Part shown: one piece after another, positions 46,101 to 55,939 of the stretch
Numbering within the stretch: position 1 is the first letter of the stretch
How the letters are laid out: the number at the start of each line of letters is the position of its first letter
Assembly (NCBI RefSeq): GCF_014633365.1
Contig: NC_068338.1
Coordinates: 20,408,616 to 20,472,615 of the forward strand
Length of the DNA stretch: 64,000 bases
Direction: 5' to 3'
Source of the DNA: Diospyros lotus
Lineage: Eukaryota > Streptophyta > Magnoliopsida > Ericales > Ebenaceae
The notes under the pieces: generated by a model
Databases searched by the model: none
What the model was told of the DNA's origin: nothing
Seen by the model: the letters and a program-made list of their open reading frames with translations, nothing else
Position numbers and translations under genes: made by a program

Positions 46101-48075
46101 AGCCCTACAACATGATTCAGCAACAATTTCCTACTTTTCACCTTGAGGACAAGGTGAAAGTGTGGGAGGGGAGTAATGATAGGCCACCAGTGTATCGGAC
46201 TTACCAAAGACGCCACAAACAGCGGCACGCATGAAGATTAGAATAGGGAATCAACACATGCAGGTGTAACAACCAGCATGTGCGCATGGGGGGTAGATTT
46301 GTAATCCTCATGCTGAAGGAATAATCTGCATGTGCAAGGGAATTCGGTTAGAGGGGGGCAGAGGAGAGGTATAAATAGCTGAGAAGAAGAGGGGAAGAGT
46401 AGCTGATTTTTGGGTAGAAGATTCTAGAGAGTAAGGGCCTCTGGAATGCCTTTGATTGTTCTTGTTTTCTTGCTGGAAATTACTGAAAACTATTGAGATT
46501 TGGTTACAAACCTGGTTAACTATCAGGGATCTCACCACCTTTTTAGAAAAGCTGATCTATAGCTTTAAAGTTCTAAGCTTAGCCAAACACCCTCTAAGTT
46601 ATATTTATTCATGCACTCAAATTCCTTGATGCTATCACTTATGAACATTCACATGTTCAAATTCCATGAATTTGCGTGCCTAAATGCACATAAGTTCAAT
46701 GCATAAAACCATAAAATTCAGATACAAGTAGAAGTGGAAATCTAAGCAAGTGACCAAGGTGGTCAGTTTTTTTCGTAGAAGCTTGTCCTGTTAATAAGTG
46801 CATGTCACTTTCAGTTGACAATATATTTTGTTTTGAATTTGAATCATTCTATAAATGTTTTCTTTGTTCAACAAAAGGCCTAGTTTTCTAAATTTGTCAT
46901 GTATTTCCTTAAGGTTGCGTATGGATATGTTCATAACTTCATCATTTGGAATTTGAAAAATTCCAAATACATTGTTTGGTTATATAATTGTTGGAAGCAT
47001 TTGTATTTGGGTCCAAGTCCAGGATTTGAAATGCAAGTATTTCAAAATGACAGAATCAAACATGGTCATTTGAAATTTCTCAATCTAAATGCAACATAAA
47101 TGTATTTAAGTTTGCCTTTGATGATAGTTTGACTTTCTGACAGCCATTATTATATTTATTCATTTATTTGCCAACTAAAAGGGGTAAGGGAAGGGATAAC
47201 CAGTGTAACTCTTTGATAAGATATGACTTTTTAGGCTCAAGGGAAATCCAGATGAACCATAGTTTTGCACTTAGCCCCGGCCAATAGTGTAAGTACCAGC
47301 CATCCGTCATATGGTGTCTTGTGTAGACCACGTGAGATGGGGAGGGCAAGGTTGTGGGTCGAACATGTGAGGTTCTGTGAGTAATGGCAACCATTATTAG
47401 TTAATAAGACTCTCTCACTCTCTAGTAGCTGAATCCACGTTCTCCTGTTTCAATCTTGTAAGAGCAGTTTTTTTTTTGTTTTCTTATTTAATTTACCCTT
47501 GTGAATGTGGAAAATTTGCAGTGCTGAAACTCCCATCTGGCCAGAGCCGACCTCTGCCATATCTACTCACTTTGGTTCCACCATTAATCTTGTCACTGCT
47601 GGACCCAGATATATTCTTCAAAGCATTGGATTTTGCTGGGACATATGGAGGTATTCTATAATTTGCCTTGAGCAGGCGCATTGTGTAACCTGAACTTCCA
47701 TTGAGATTCTACAATTTATCCTAGAGATCCCATCTAAACAAAGTCTGGAACATAATTACAAGTGGATGAATTGGTTACTCCCCTGTTTACGTTACAATGT
47801 GATGCAAAATGATCTCCTTTGAATTCAGTTCTCTTTCGTTTGTCTCTCTCACAAGGACTTATTGTGCTTTGGTTCATGTTGTATTTGCAGTGTTAGTACT
47901 GTTTGGAATTCTTCCTGCTGCCATGTCTTGGTCAGATAGGTATTCGGATTCGACTGAGTTGCCAAAACTGCCCCAGTTGGTTCCTGGAGGCAGGCTCACA
48001 CTTTCTCTTGTGATTGGAGGTGCAGGACTTGTCATATTCTCAGAATTGGTTGAGAACTTCAGCCGTGCACATTAA
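22176..48075 (+). CDS. Tryptophan/tyrosine permease family transporter, probably plastid (14 exons)
   Basis: This is a secondary transporter of the HAAAP family (Trp_Tyr_perm), which moves aromatic amino acids. Exons: 22176-22542, 22625-22665, 23616-23708, 24082-24156, 24644-24693, 24803-24892, 29895-29951, 30501-30570, 32195-32296, 32383-32435, 33164-33314, 33438-33522, 47522-47650 and 47891-48075. All have GT/AG borders and they sum to 1,548 bases (515 residues plus stop). Residues 1-122 form a Ser/Arg-rich leader with an acidic patch, read as a plastid transit peptide. The membrane domain begins [13 protein letters not shown] then [17 protein letters not shown], the family signature, and continues through about eleven hydrophobic segments to [16 protein letters not shown] near the C-terminus. 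I chose ATG 22176 (AAAATGGCC context, MAFVSSS); in-frame ATGs at 22059 and 22071 would add 35-39 residues. The resemblance is to bacterial TyrP/Mtr and to a predicted plastid Arabidopsis member. The substrate is an inference. Confidence 0.92.
22884..23225. mobile_element. MITE in intron 2, itself interrupted
   Basis: The ends are inverted: TAATGTTAGGAGTCATGA on the left and TCATGACTCCTAGCATTA on the right. A second short element (22999-23171) sits inside. I found no clean flanking duplication. It lies wholly within intron 2 of the permease gene. Confidence 0.6.
22999..23171. mobile_element. Degenerate hAT-like MITE nested in the intron 2 MITE
   Basis: It starts TAGGGCCTGCCGAAGG and ends CTTGAGTTGACCGTG. 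GGGCCC words near both ends suggest decayed inverted repeats. The possible 8-bp duplication TTTTAATA/CTCTAATG matches at 5 of 8 bases, with only transitions between the copies. Confidence 0.4.
23256..23591 (+). repeat. Two local direct duplications in intron 2
   Basis: GGTAGGAATCATTTT and the following 30 bases occur twice in tandem (about 23257-23300 and 23300-23343). A longer unit that starts TGGACGATATTCCA is present at 23371-23462 and again at 23499-23591, period about 128, and nearly identical. The second copy ends about 25 bases before the exon 3 acceptor. Confidence 0.85.
26041..26358. mobile_element. Mutator-type MITE in intron 6
   Basis: The ends are inverted repeats (left AGGAAAGGTAAAATTGGTCC with CAATTTGGTCAGTTTAGCCC further in; the right end is its reverse complement with changes). 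The flanks TATTCTTTG and TATTCTTCC agree at 7 of 9 bases, which suggests a decayed 9-bp duplication. Poly-T runs lie inside. Confidence 0.65.
29814..30391 (+). repeat. Direct repeat flanking exon 7
   Basis: The segment TGTCAGTATCACTTCTGTT and the next 30 bases occur at 29814-29865 (end of intron 6) and again at 30336-30391 (intron 7). They differ at a few bases and by one 4-base insertion (CTAT). Exon 7 (29895-29951) lies between the copies. Confidence 0.85.
31778..31956 (+). mobile_element. Au-type SINE, degenerate, in intron 8
   Basis: The layout matches plant Au SINEs: a tRNA-like box A (TAGTAATGGTAAGCTTG), a box B (GGTCATGTGTTAAAACCC), then TGGAAATCAACCTCTT, an AAGGTTGCG segment and a T-rich tail near GCCTTTACTTTTT. 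CG sites in box B have decayed. The ends are approximate. Confidence 0.7.
33682..37814 (-). mobile_element. Ty3/gypsy solo LTR in intron 12, split by a hAT element
   Basis: On the minus strand it starts TGTAACGACTCATTAG and ends GGACCTTGACA. The flanking 5-mers are AACCA (33677-33681) and AATCA (37815-37819), one mismatch. Without the 1,129-bp hAT and its duplication the LTR is about 3.0 kb. Words typical of plant gypsy LTRs are present (TGAGCCTTGTGGCTCACC read on the minus strand; GGGAAAATCCGGGAGTGGACC near the end). An irregular TTTCGAAAT/TTTTGAAAT repeat fills 36500-36710. No internal domain adjoins it. Confidence 0.6.
34023..35151. mobile_element. Non-autonomous hAT element (1,129 bp)
   Basis: The ends are CAGTGTTCTAAAAGGCG and the reverse complement of CAGTGAACAAAAACGCG. 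A perfect 8-bp duplication, AACTATGT, flanks it (34015-34022 and 35152-35159). The subterminal regions are GC-rich (GGCGCC/GGCCGC words), and the centre has CACGAG/GCGACGG repeats and an AT-rich left part. No transposase domain is seen. It sits inside the intron 12 solo LTR. Confidence 0.9.
37815..38299. other. Intron 12 filler
   Basis: No element is recognised between the solo LTR and the gypsy remnant. A short reverse open frame (37719-38063) shows no domain. Confidence 0.45.
38300..38535 (+). pseudogene. Ty3/gypsy integrase remnant in intron 12
   Basis: It reads [17 protein letters not shown], then [17 protein letters not shown], the conserved integrase segment after the catalytic core, followed in another frame by VRQKSYAN. 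Stops and frameshifts break it, and no LTR can be paired with it. Confidence 0.8.
38536..40359. other. LTR-like AT-rich stretch in intron 12
   Basis: A poly-G run (38578-38593) is followed by TGAATTGAATTATTT and then, at about 38738-38830, TAGTGGTTCGGCT and a block of paired AAACC/CTACTT words, features often seen in plant LTRs. A variant of AAACTGTTGACA occurs four times at 39225-39325. I could not find paired ends or a duplication, so the element type is open. The remainder is AT-rich. Confidence 0.35.
40360..40510 (-). pseudogene. Ty3/gypsy gag remnant in intron 12
   Basis: On the minus strand it reads [24 protein letters not shown] and [14 protein letters not shown], the Retrotrans_gag pattern (hydrophobic core followed by the WWR motif). 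Stops flank it. It has the opposite orientation to the integrase remnant at 38300, so the two come from different insertions. Confidence 0.65.
41284..41643 (+). repeat. Chromovirus 5' LTR
   Basis: It starts TGATAGGCCACC and ends GATCTCACCA. A TATA-like GGTATAAATGG at about 41475-41485 is the likely promoter. Confidence 0.9.
41647..41658 (+). other. Primer-binding site, initiator tRNA-Met
   Basis: TGGTATCAGAGC occurs three bases after the 5' LTR. Confidence 0.9.
41672..42962 (+). pseudogene. Chromovirus gag and protease region
   Basis: It opens at ATG 41672 with a coiled-coil-like Glu/Lys/Met-rich segment, stopped at about 41771. It goes on in the same and other frames with the gag core ([17 protein letters not shown], then ALAWFQWE) and stops near 42171, 42385 and 42510. 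A CCHC zinc knuckle, [14 protein letters not shown], lies near 42662-42703. The aspartic protease motif is [15 protein letters not shown] near 42907-42950, with Gly where Ser or Thr usually follows the catalytic Asp. A stop at about 42962 separates it from the next frame. Confidence 0.85.
42968..44335 (+). pseudogene. Chromovirus reverse transcriptase region
   Basis: The protease-RT linker (42968-43489) leads into RT motifs [30 protein letters not shown] and [13 protein letters not shown] (43574-43774). After stops at 43773-43880 come [13 protein letters not shown] (43930-43970), [13 protein letters not shown], and the RT/RNase H linker [17 protein letters not shown] (44171-44221). The catalytic FFDD box reads FFYD, so the first catalytic Asp is lost. 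Confidence 0.9.
44386..44700 (+). pseudogene. Chromovirus RNase H region
   Basis: [38 protein letters not shown] and [11 protein letters not shown] are the conserved RNase H landmarks of gypsy elements. A frame slip near 44463 disturbs the segment between them. Confidence 0.85.
44880..45770 (+). pseudogene. Chromovirus integrase region
   Basis: The zinc-binding HHCC motif is at about 44923-45060 ([11 protein letters not shown], then SCYDVCQQ). The catalytic core follows: [11 protein letters not shown] (45127), then [12 protein letters not shown] in a second frame (45320-45355), with a frame change near 45215 and a stop at 45421-45423 next to the catalytic-Glu segment. The C-terminal part has [22 protein letters not shown] (45693-45760). 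Confidence 0.88.
45770..46234 (+). pseudogene. Chromovirus integrase C-terminus and chromodomain
   Basis: The block after the stop at 45777 reads [34 protein letters not shown], then [18 protein letters not shown], a group-type chromodomain (aromatic and WEP features), followed by [12 protein letters not shown]. Chromodomains are thought to guide integration through histone marks. The frame stays open across the 3' LTR start (46177) and stops at 46232-46234, 58 bases inside the LTR. Confidence 0.88.
46177..46537 (+). repeat. Chromovirus 3' LTR
   Basis: It starts TGATAGGCCACC and ends GATCTCACCA, like the 5' LTR, with about 27 differences, including one T insertion near 46468. No obvious long polypurine tract precedes it; GGGAGGGGAG lies at 46164-46173. 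Confidence 0.9.
46543..47521. other. Intron 12, right part
   Basis: This is single-copy-looking intron sequence to the exon 13 acceptor at 47521. A GC-richer stretch at 47170-47400 may be an old short insertion; I see no ends. Confidence 0.4.
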
Positions 48076-48887
48076 TCAGGACTGAAGGATTTCCTGTTCT
48101 TTTACTCTTTCTTGCTATTTGGAGCTAAACTAAGCCCCCTGAATGGAACCTCTGCCACCTACTGACTTGCAATTTCTAAAATGCTCTGACCATAGTCTGA
48201 TATCCGCTTACCAGAAAATAGCTTTCAGTTTGTATATAAATGTGTATTTCCTTCATGTCTTTTTTCTATGATTTGAGTTTTGACAGTAATGGTAAGATTG
48301 TTTCTTTGTAGTTAAAAAGATTAGTAGTTCTAATTGCGGAGACCTCTCCTCCCGCAAGGTAAGGGTAAGTTTGCATAAAAAATCGACTCTTTTTCAACCC
48401 TTGAATAGAAAGTCTCTTGCATTGAGAATGCGCTTCTATATTTATGCTAAAAATCACCCTCAATTCATCCAAACTAATTGGGTTTAGGATCGTCCAAAAG
48501 GATCAGGCCCTAAATAAAATCTCAAAACTTAAAAAGCAGTCGTTCCTAAAGTGGTTGAGATGGAAAACTTAAATGAAAAGAAAATAACAAGTATTATATG
48601 AAAATAGTTCAATACAACATGAAATTATTGCCAATTGGATCTAGAAAATCAAAAAGCTATTCTTGGGATTGTATATCCATCTCTTTTTTTTATGATTTTT
48701 TTACCAAAATTATCACTTTTTCAAAATTAATTCCCAAAACACCACTTTTTTGAAAATAATTTCCAAAGTATCACCTTTTTTGGCACCTAGACGATGGATC
48801 TATTATGGCATCTTCAAATGTGAAAATTGCGAGAGAAGTAAAAGTGACTATAACATAGAGTTCCTTGTGATCCATCTGATTCTTTGT
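48076..48887. other. Permease 3' UTR and downstream DNA
   Basis: The 3' UTR should start at 48076. I do not see a strong AATAAA; TATATAAATGTG near 48232 is a weak alternative. The remainder has A-rich filler and no gene. Confidence 0.4.
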
Positions 48888-49177
48888 CGGGCAAATCATA
48901 CCAAAGGTCACAAAATTTTGGCGTTTTTTTTAATTTGGTCACTAAATTTTAATTTCTTGCAAAGTGATTTTTAATGGTTCATAGCCAAAATTGCTGACGT
49001 AGCGATGATGTGGCCATTGCCACGTCAGCAATTTTGGTGATAAATTATCCAAAAATCACTTTAGTGAGCATATTGTAAAATATTTTAAAGTTTTGTTATC
49101 ATTTTGTAAGGAATTGAAGTTTAGTGACCAAATTGAAAATAACGCCAAAATTTTGTGACCTTTGGTGTGATTTACCC
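48888..49177. mobile_element. Mutator-type MITE (about 290 bp)
   Basis: The inverted ends are GGGCAAATCATACCAAAGG and the reverse complement of CCTTTGGTGTGATTTACCC. The flanking 9-mers ATTCTTTGT (48879-48887) and ATTCTTTAT (49178-49186) differ at one base. The centre has the palindromic GCTGACGT/ACGTCAGC words common in plant MULE MITEs. Confidence 0.85.
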
Positions 49178-49186
49178 ATTCTTTAT

Positions 49187-51519
49187 CTCATGTCAAGAAC
49201 TTGAGCGAATAGAGTAGTAATTGAGATAAAGGTTTGTCAATGACACAAGCAACTATATAAAAATCTCTGCCAATAATTGTCAAAAAATCTAGTAATATCT
49301 CATAATACCAATGGTGGATCCACGTGTGATATCTCACAAAGTTCGAGGCAGCTCAAAATTAAAATTATTTTTTTATATTAAAAATAATATAAAAAAATAA
49401 TTTTTAATGTACAAAAATAATTTTTAATATATAAAATTAATTTTTTAATGTAAAAAAATATTTTTAATAATCACTTAGCAAAAAAAAATTACAATTTATC
49501 CAAAAATCTATAATATACAATTCTACACCTTAAAAAAGAAATTCAACTTTTCCCTACATAAATTTCTAGATCCGTCCCTACAAGATACCAATAGTTCACT
49601 TAAAGGATAAATAATGTTATATTCTAGAAAGACAACTCATTCTTCAAGTGAAATAGAAAAATATATAGTCGTTGATCTCAGTCGCAACTATGTTCTAAAG
49701 TTGTTATAAAGTTGCTAGTTCCACTAACAATTGTGCTTAACTCAAACATCATTATTTGATCACAAAGCCTATAAAACCCTAAATCCCTTCTTCTTCCTAA
49801 TGCACATTTGTGTTGTCTATTTTGCTGTGTCAAACTATAATCCTTTACCTTTTAAAATCTAAGCTTGCACGTTGTTCTCAAGTTGAATCAACATCACATT
49901 TGACAAGGTAGTTGGTTACATAAGTCTATTTTCCATAAATATATGCGCATTGTTAACAACATTATGTGTTTATAATACATATTTGATAGTTGTATATATA
50001 GTTGTGTTAATATATATTGAAATATAAGACCAAAAGGTCACTAATCACCCTGCACACATGGACAACAACACGATGTTAGAAAATATAATGGAACATAAAA
50101 TGAGGGTAAGAGAAATAATGTAAAGTTTATTATCATTTCATTGTTTAGATGGAGAACGAAAAGGGATAAAATAGTAAAAAATGAAAAATAAAGTTACAAT
50201 TATACTTTAGTTTCAAAATAGATAAATAAGGGAAAATATAATAAGAGTAAGATAGTAAAAATAATAGTTATATTTATAAATACATTTACTTCCCTCTTTT
50301 TATACCTTGAGGTGTGAGCAAAATAAGAATACAGAAAAAGATTAGAAGGCATCATGTATCCTCCCCTTCCATTATGAAACCCTCGTTCAAACAAGAGAAA
50401 GGGACTCATATCCTGTCCCTTTCCTTTTTGGAAAACATTAATTTGTCCGAGAAGGTAATTGACGGGTTTATCTAATGGGGTCGAAAAGACCCAAATGCTC
50501 TCGTCCAGCTTTCGCTTTTCTCCCTTCTCCCATGGCCACGCTATTGCCAATATTACTGTGCCTCGTTGCATCATTTGACAGTCGGCGAGACGACGAGACG
50601 AGATGAGGCGAGGCAATGACAGCGAGGTAAGGCGCAACAATGATGGCAACGAGGCACAATAGCGTTGACGATCGACAATCACGTAGCCATACGAGAAGGG
50701 AGAGAGAGGAGGGAGGCGAAGGTTGTGTAATAAGCAGTGACATCCCTTGCAAATTTATATTCTGGACAGAGATATTTTGATCTTTTCAACTCCATTATAT
50801 AAGTCTGTAAATAAGATTTTTTGACCATACAGTAGAACTCTTTCTTTTCATACCCTCCATCCAAATAGTCTAATGCTTTAGCTTTTTAAGTTTTTTCAAT
50901 GAAGGAAGCCTTGCTGGTTTTTTCTCACTCACAGTCCCACTGAGATAAAAAAAATGGAGCTCTGATACCATTTATTGGTTTTTTAGATAACTAAGAAAGG
51001 AGGGTGAAGCGAAGTTGTAAAGAGAGAAAGACTCAGCAAAAGTTACAGAGAGACCAACTTTTTTCATTCATTATTTCTTATATATATATATAAAAAAAAT
51101 AATATAAGAGAAATATTAAATCAACAACAATTCTGGCAGCAGACTGCCCATAAATTAAGCTTTATCACATATTGGTAGAAGTCTCTGGATTCATACATGA
51201 ATAAAATATTAATATTTTAAATACAATAAAATATGAATAAAAATTTGGTTTGACAGCAAATGTGGCATAGCCTTCAACAAAATAAAATGTTGTATTCAAA
51301 CATAGTCACGTTGAGAGTCAATATCAAACTGTCAAATTCCCACCTTCAGCGTCTCATATGCTTTCTCAGTAGAAAATGCCCCCATAAAAGTCATACAAAC
51401 CTCCTCCCAAGTCAATAATGGCGATCCAATTAGTCTTCCCTTCAGCTTGGATTTGTCCCAACTTAGGCAAATATCTTCAACTTCAAATCTAGCTACCTCT
51501 ACTAACTTCTTCCTAGAGT
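49187..51519. other. Intergenic AT-rich DNA
   Basis: Repeated ATTTTTAATRTAAAAAAAT words lie at 49360-49460. Bases 50500-50760 are GC-richer with CGAGGCG/GACGAGACGAG words; reverse open frames there are not recognised. Confidence 0.45.
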
Positions 51520-51527
51520 AAGCCAAC

Positions 51528-51795
51528 CAGGATCGGGCCTAGAGTTGAGAGTCCTAGATCATTTAAAATTTGAAGGTCTTTTAAAAAATAATACAAAATA
51601 TAAAAAAAATTATTGGGACCCTTTTTTAATATTAAAATATTTATCATTAAAAATTTATTAGGCCCCTTTTGGATAAAAAAATATTTTTAATATTAAAATA
51701 TTTAAATATTTTCACTATTAAACTTGACAAAAAAAATTTATTGAGCCCCTTAAAAGGGGGCCAAGGCATAAGGCCTATGCCTTAAGTCGGCCCTG
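51528..51795. mobile_element. hAT MITE (268 bp)
   Basis: It starts CAGGATCGGGCC and ends GTCGGCCCTG (reverse complement CAGGGCCGAC). The flanking 8-mers AAGCCAAC (51520-51527) and AAGCTAAC (51796-51803) differ at one base. It has an AT-rich, non-coding centre. Confidence 0.8.
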
Positions 51796-51803
51796 AAGCT
51801 AAC

Positions 51804-53654
51804 CCACTATAAACCTTCTCAATGCGATATAAGAAGCACTAGGGGTTCTTTTAATATATCTAATTCTAACAATCTTAAAATATTTTATTAAGTCAATTTT
51901 TATTTTTTAGAATGATCGTTCTTGTGTGATTCTTGGTAAGTCAAGAGAAATAAATCGCAAGTTAAGATTTTGATTCTTACACATGGATAATTGAACTTGT
52001 AATCCATCAAATTAATACTGACATATTACTCTTCCCACTAATTAACCTATAATTGAGAGCGACAACCTCTCCACCTTAACCCTTATGTGGAGTGGCCCGT
52101 TTTGCCCCAATTCTGGGAAGACTTCTCACTTCTCATTTTAAGGCTAATTTTGTCATCTTTGCTGTTCATCATTCTTGGAACTGGTGTTTTAATAGCTTGG
52201 AGCGTACTATTTGCATTACCACCATTAGCTCTGGCATAGTGATTTGTCTCATTCCTAGTGAGAGGTTCCTTATTGATGTTAGGAGTCACCATTCCTCCCG
52301 TCCTGCACTGTCTACCTTCTCCCCTCCCTGCGGTCCTCCACCAATGACATATCGCTTCGGTAACATTTTTTTCACCTTTCAACAATCACATTAAAAAAAA
52401 ATAAAAATTTAAAATATTTTTTACATCTTATTTTTTCGATCTATATCTTAATTAACAAATACTAATTAAATAAATAATTTAATTTAATTTAATTGAACTG
52501 AGTTAATCATACTGTTTGATGCATATATGAATTTAAAAACTGTATTGCGATTTAAAAAAAAAACAATAAATTAATGCATAACATTTATGCAGTGAATGGA
52601 CCATATGCAAATTGCATGGAGAAATCGAGATAAACAATACAAATGAGTTTTTTATGTCAAAAAGAAAAATCTTTTGAAATCATGAAAGAAAAACTTATTT
52701 TTTATTTTAAAATAAATAAAATTTTATTTATTTTTCCCTTCTTTGAATGTAATTAAAAGATTAATACTTTTAATTTCTTTACAGAATAAATCCATACAAT
52801 AATTGTATCATTAGCCATGCTCGTGCCAAATTAAATAATCAATAGTATGCGTTGGCGGTCCCATGGGGTTAGCAATGCTACCATTAATTGAAGTTAGGTC
52901 AAGGGGTACAAAAAAGGCCGCGGTGGGTTATTGGGGTGATGCACAAACAATGTCGTTAAGAAAAAAAAATAATACTATTTATACAAATAATTGAATTATC
53001 GAAAGGATGATTGAAGGTGTCAAATGATAAAAATATCTTCATCTAATTTGTAAATTTACCATCCCTACCCTTGGTTGCTTCCTCTCTCCTCTGTCATAAC
53101 CACCTCTAGCAAGTTCTATCTCATCTCGTTGACCGTCGATCCTGCTATAGTGCCTCATGCGACCGTAGTTGCATCCCATCGTCGCCTTGCTGCAGCGTCT
53201 TGTGTGACCGCCATTACATCTTACTGTCACCCCACTGCATCCTGTCGTTGCCTCACCGTAACGCCTTGCGCTAGTCACTATTGCACCATCTAGTTGCTAT
53301 CACCCCTAGATAACTCCTCGGGTTTCATTCGGGCCTAATCAGGCTTCATGAAACTTGGACTTCTCCAGTCCATGATGTCTTGATAATTAATGATGAAGTT
53401 TGATTCGATCCGTCATCCAGTCAATACATATAGCACGGTCCTTTATCTTATTATGATATTACTAAAGCACAATAATGTTCTCTATTTGTATTGGGTTTGC
53501 TCGTCGCGACCATACAAAGGTGTGCGAGGGAAGAAAGGAGCAACAACAAAGGAGCATACTCTCTCTTTTTTATTTTATTCAGGTCAAACAAACGTTACGT
53601 TATTTGTGTATAATTTCGTACTAAAACATTACAATCTATAATAGAATGAATGAT
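51804..53654. other. Intergenic DNA, no gene recognised
   Basis: A 100-codon plus-strand frame (52092-52394) and antisense frames overlap each other and show no domain. Bases 53080-53290 are CT/GC-rich with a repeating CGTNGCC/CATC theme. Short poly-A runs are scattered. Confidence 0.45.
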
Positions 53655-53965
53655 ATGTTGCCCGCATAGGCAGTCCAGTTGGTCAAGAAGTGGGACACAA
53701 AATGCCTTTCATGATGAATCTTGGAACAAGACCAAAGATCGAGTCTCGCAAGCGACAGTGTGGGGTACTTCTCTTCAAAATGAGGGGGCTCCTTATGCAG
53801 GGTGGGTTCAGGTCTAATCACTGTGTCTGACTGAATTACCATAATTAATCTCTTCCTACGTTCTGTTAGATCAAGTGTGGGAGCACTCGAGATGAGCGAT
53901 TTACCTTTTAGACCATAAATGATATGTCCTAGTGGGGGATCCCACCCCTCCTCGTAATGGGGGCG
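53655..53965 (+). mobile_element. Possible tRNA-derived SINE
   Basis: A box-A-like CAGTCCAGTTGGTCAAG (about 53671-53687) is followed after roughly 50 bases by a box-B-like AGATCGAGTCTCGC (53738-53751). The spacing is a little long for a SINE. No poly-A tail or flanking duplication was found, so this is tentative. Confidence 0.35.
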
Positions 53966-55695
53966 GCCCATACTCCTCTCAGGATCAAACATAAAGAAAT
54001 TGTGTATAATAGAAAGTAGCTAAAAATTATATCATAACATAAATTGTCAGACTCACAGACACAGTGGTGGTGGTCACAGTCACAGTCGCACTCAGTTAAT
54101 CAATTAAAACCATGTCATACGATGAGTGGTTTACTTTTCATTCCTGTCAACATGCTATTGGATATTCATACCTCACGTGCCATCAATGATAAAATAATAT
54201 ATAAATTCTTCACAATACATATATATATATATATAGTTTATTATTGTAGCAATTAATAGTTGCTTACTATTATAATAAGCTCTAATTAGTTAATTAAAGC
54301 CTGTCGGTGTCGGTGGCTGTTCCTTCTGTTTCTCAATCGGCGATCAATTCCAAACCCTACCGTATTATACGATTTCAAGTTTTGATCCAATCCAAACATT
54401 CATTCAAGATGTGTTCAAATTTACTCGGTTTGCGTGTATAATAATATTATTATATGTCGAATGAAAAACAAAGAACGAATGAAATACGGATCAAAAACTC
54501 ACTTACCTTGACTTGAAGAAGATCACCGACGATGAATTTTTCTTCCCTTTGATCTCTCTCTCTCTCTCCTTCGTTTTAGCTGCGGCTAGCTACTTAGGGC
54601 TACGTGGTTATATATATATATATTTACTTTTCTAAGGCTTAGTTTGATTAGATTTTTTAAAAAAAATTAAAAAGTCGTGTAATATTCAAAGTTGTGTAAT
54701 AACATTTAAGTTGGGTAATGTTTAAACTGATAACGTATTTAGATAAATATATTTTTAAACTATTAGTATAAAGTTATGTGTTTAGTTTATAAAAACTGAT
54801 AAACTGTTAGAACTTGATAAAAAGAATAAAATGGAGATAACACTAAATAATGTAAATAAAATTTAAAAAATATAATTTTTTTTAAAAAAATTAAATTAAT
54901 ATCCAATTGCTAAAATACTTACAATTACATATTAATAAATTATAAAAAAATTAAAATATATAATTTTTATACTTTATGTATAAATTTAGATTTAATTCAT
55001 AAAAATCTTCAAATACTTAGAATTTTGATATTTATTACAAAATTATAAAATTATACATGATACAATAATTGATAATCAAATAAATTTAATAATTATGAAA
55101 TTCAAAATTAGATACACAAGGAAGGCAACGATGAAGTCAGATATGAAAGCAGGAGGTGGTAGAGGATGTGACCAAAGAGAAGACTCATGCGACGGCAACG
55201 ATGATGTCGGATCTAGAAGTAAGAGGCAATGATGGCAACTTGCAGCTGCGCTGGAGGCGATGGCAGGCAACAACGACCGTTGTGGGAAGAGATTCAGCGA
55301 TGGCAATAATGGAAAAGGCACATATGTTGCGTGAAAAGAGGGCTTCGTTGGTTTGGGAATGTATAAGGATATGAATGTAAATATTGAAATTGACAAAAGG
55401 CAAGATCGTCATTTTATTGGTCAACTCCAAAAATTACTGTTTTTAAGCTGTTGGTAAATTCAAATAGATAAGAAAATAAGCTTGTTAGCTTATAAGTTAT
55501 ACTAAACCGCATTGCCAAACAAGCACTAAGTTTTTCGAGATTTGTCGTTTCTGTATAATCCTTAATTATTTTATTCAGATACTGTTTAATTTGCAAATTA
55601 ATACCTCATCACTGTTTTCCTTGTCCTACTTATATCTATATTTTAAATTATCTTATATATTTATTCTGAATTTTAAACTCCTAACCAATGTTACA
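53966..55695. other. Intergenic DNA with a possible MITE
   Basis: Microsatellites lie at 54220-54233 (TA) and 54556-54569 (TC). The stretch 54637-55531 begins CTTAGTTTGATTAG and ends CCAAACAAGCACTAAG, which may be inverted ends of an old element; no duplication was seen. Confidence 0.35.
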
Positions 55696-55939
55696 TAGGG
55701 TGCGTTTGATGGCATGAATTTTTCATGAAAAATACCATATTTAAGAAATTTAATTCCATCATTGTTGTTTGACACACAACATTTTTCATGGAATTTAATT
55801 TCATGGTATAACTATTTAAAACATATTTTGACCTAATTTCTATGAAAATTTGATTCTAAGGGTGTGTTTGATTGGAGGATGAAAAGTGGAGTGGAATTCC
55901 AATTCCTTGATTTTAAGGAAAATCTTCACTTTTTAAACT

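Larger units (their letters stand above)
41284..46537 (+). mobile_element. Full-length Ty3/gypsy chromovirus, defective, in intron 12
   Basis: LTRs of 360 and 361 bp (41284-41643 and 46177-46537; about 92-93% identical by hand count) flank a gag-pol region. A perfect 5-bp duplication, CCTTT, flanks the element (41279-41283 and 46538-46542). A tRNA-Met primer-binding site follows the 5' LTR at 41647-41658. The order gag, protease, reverse transcriptase, RNase H, integrase, chromodomain identifies a chromovirus; the short LTRs and 5.25-kb size fit the Reina type. Many stops and frameshifts make it non-functional. The LTR divergence says it is not a recent insertion. It has the same orientation as the host gene. 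Confidence 0.95.

Noticed and set aside
50468..50864. Minus-strand open frames of 61-160 codons
   Set aside because: They overlap in several frames, have uneven composition and no domain; probably repeat-derived.
52083..52394. Two 100-codon open frames on opposite strands
   Set aside because: Mutually antisense; neither shows a recognisable domain or splice structure.
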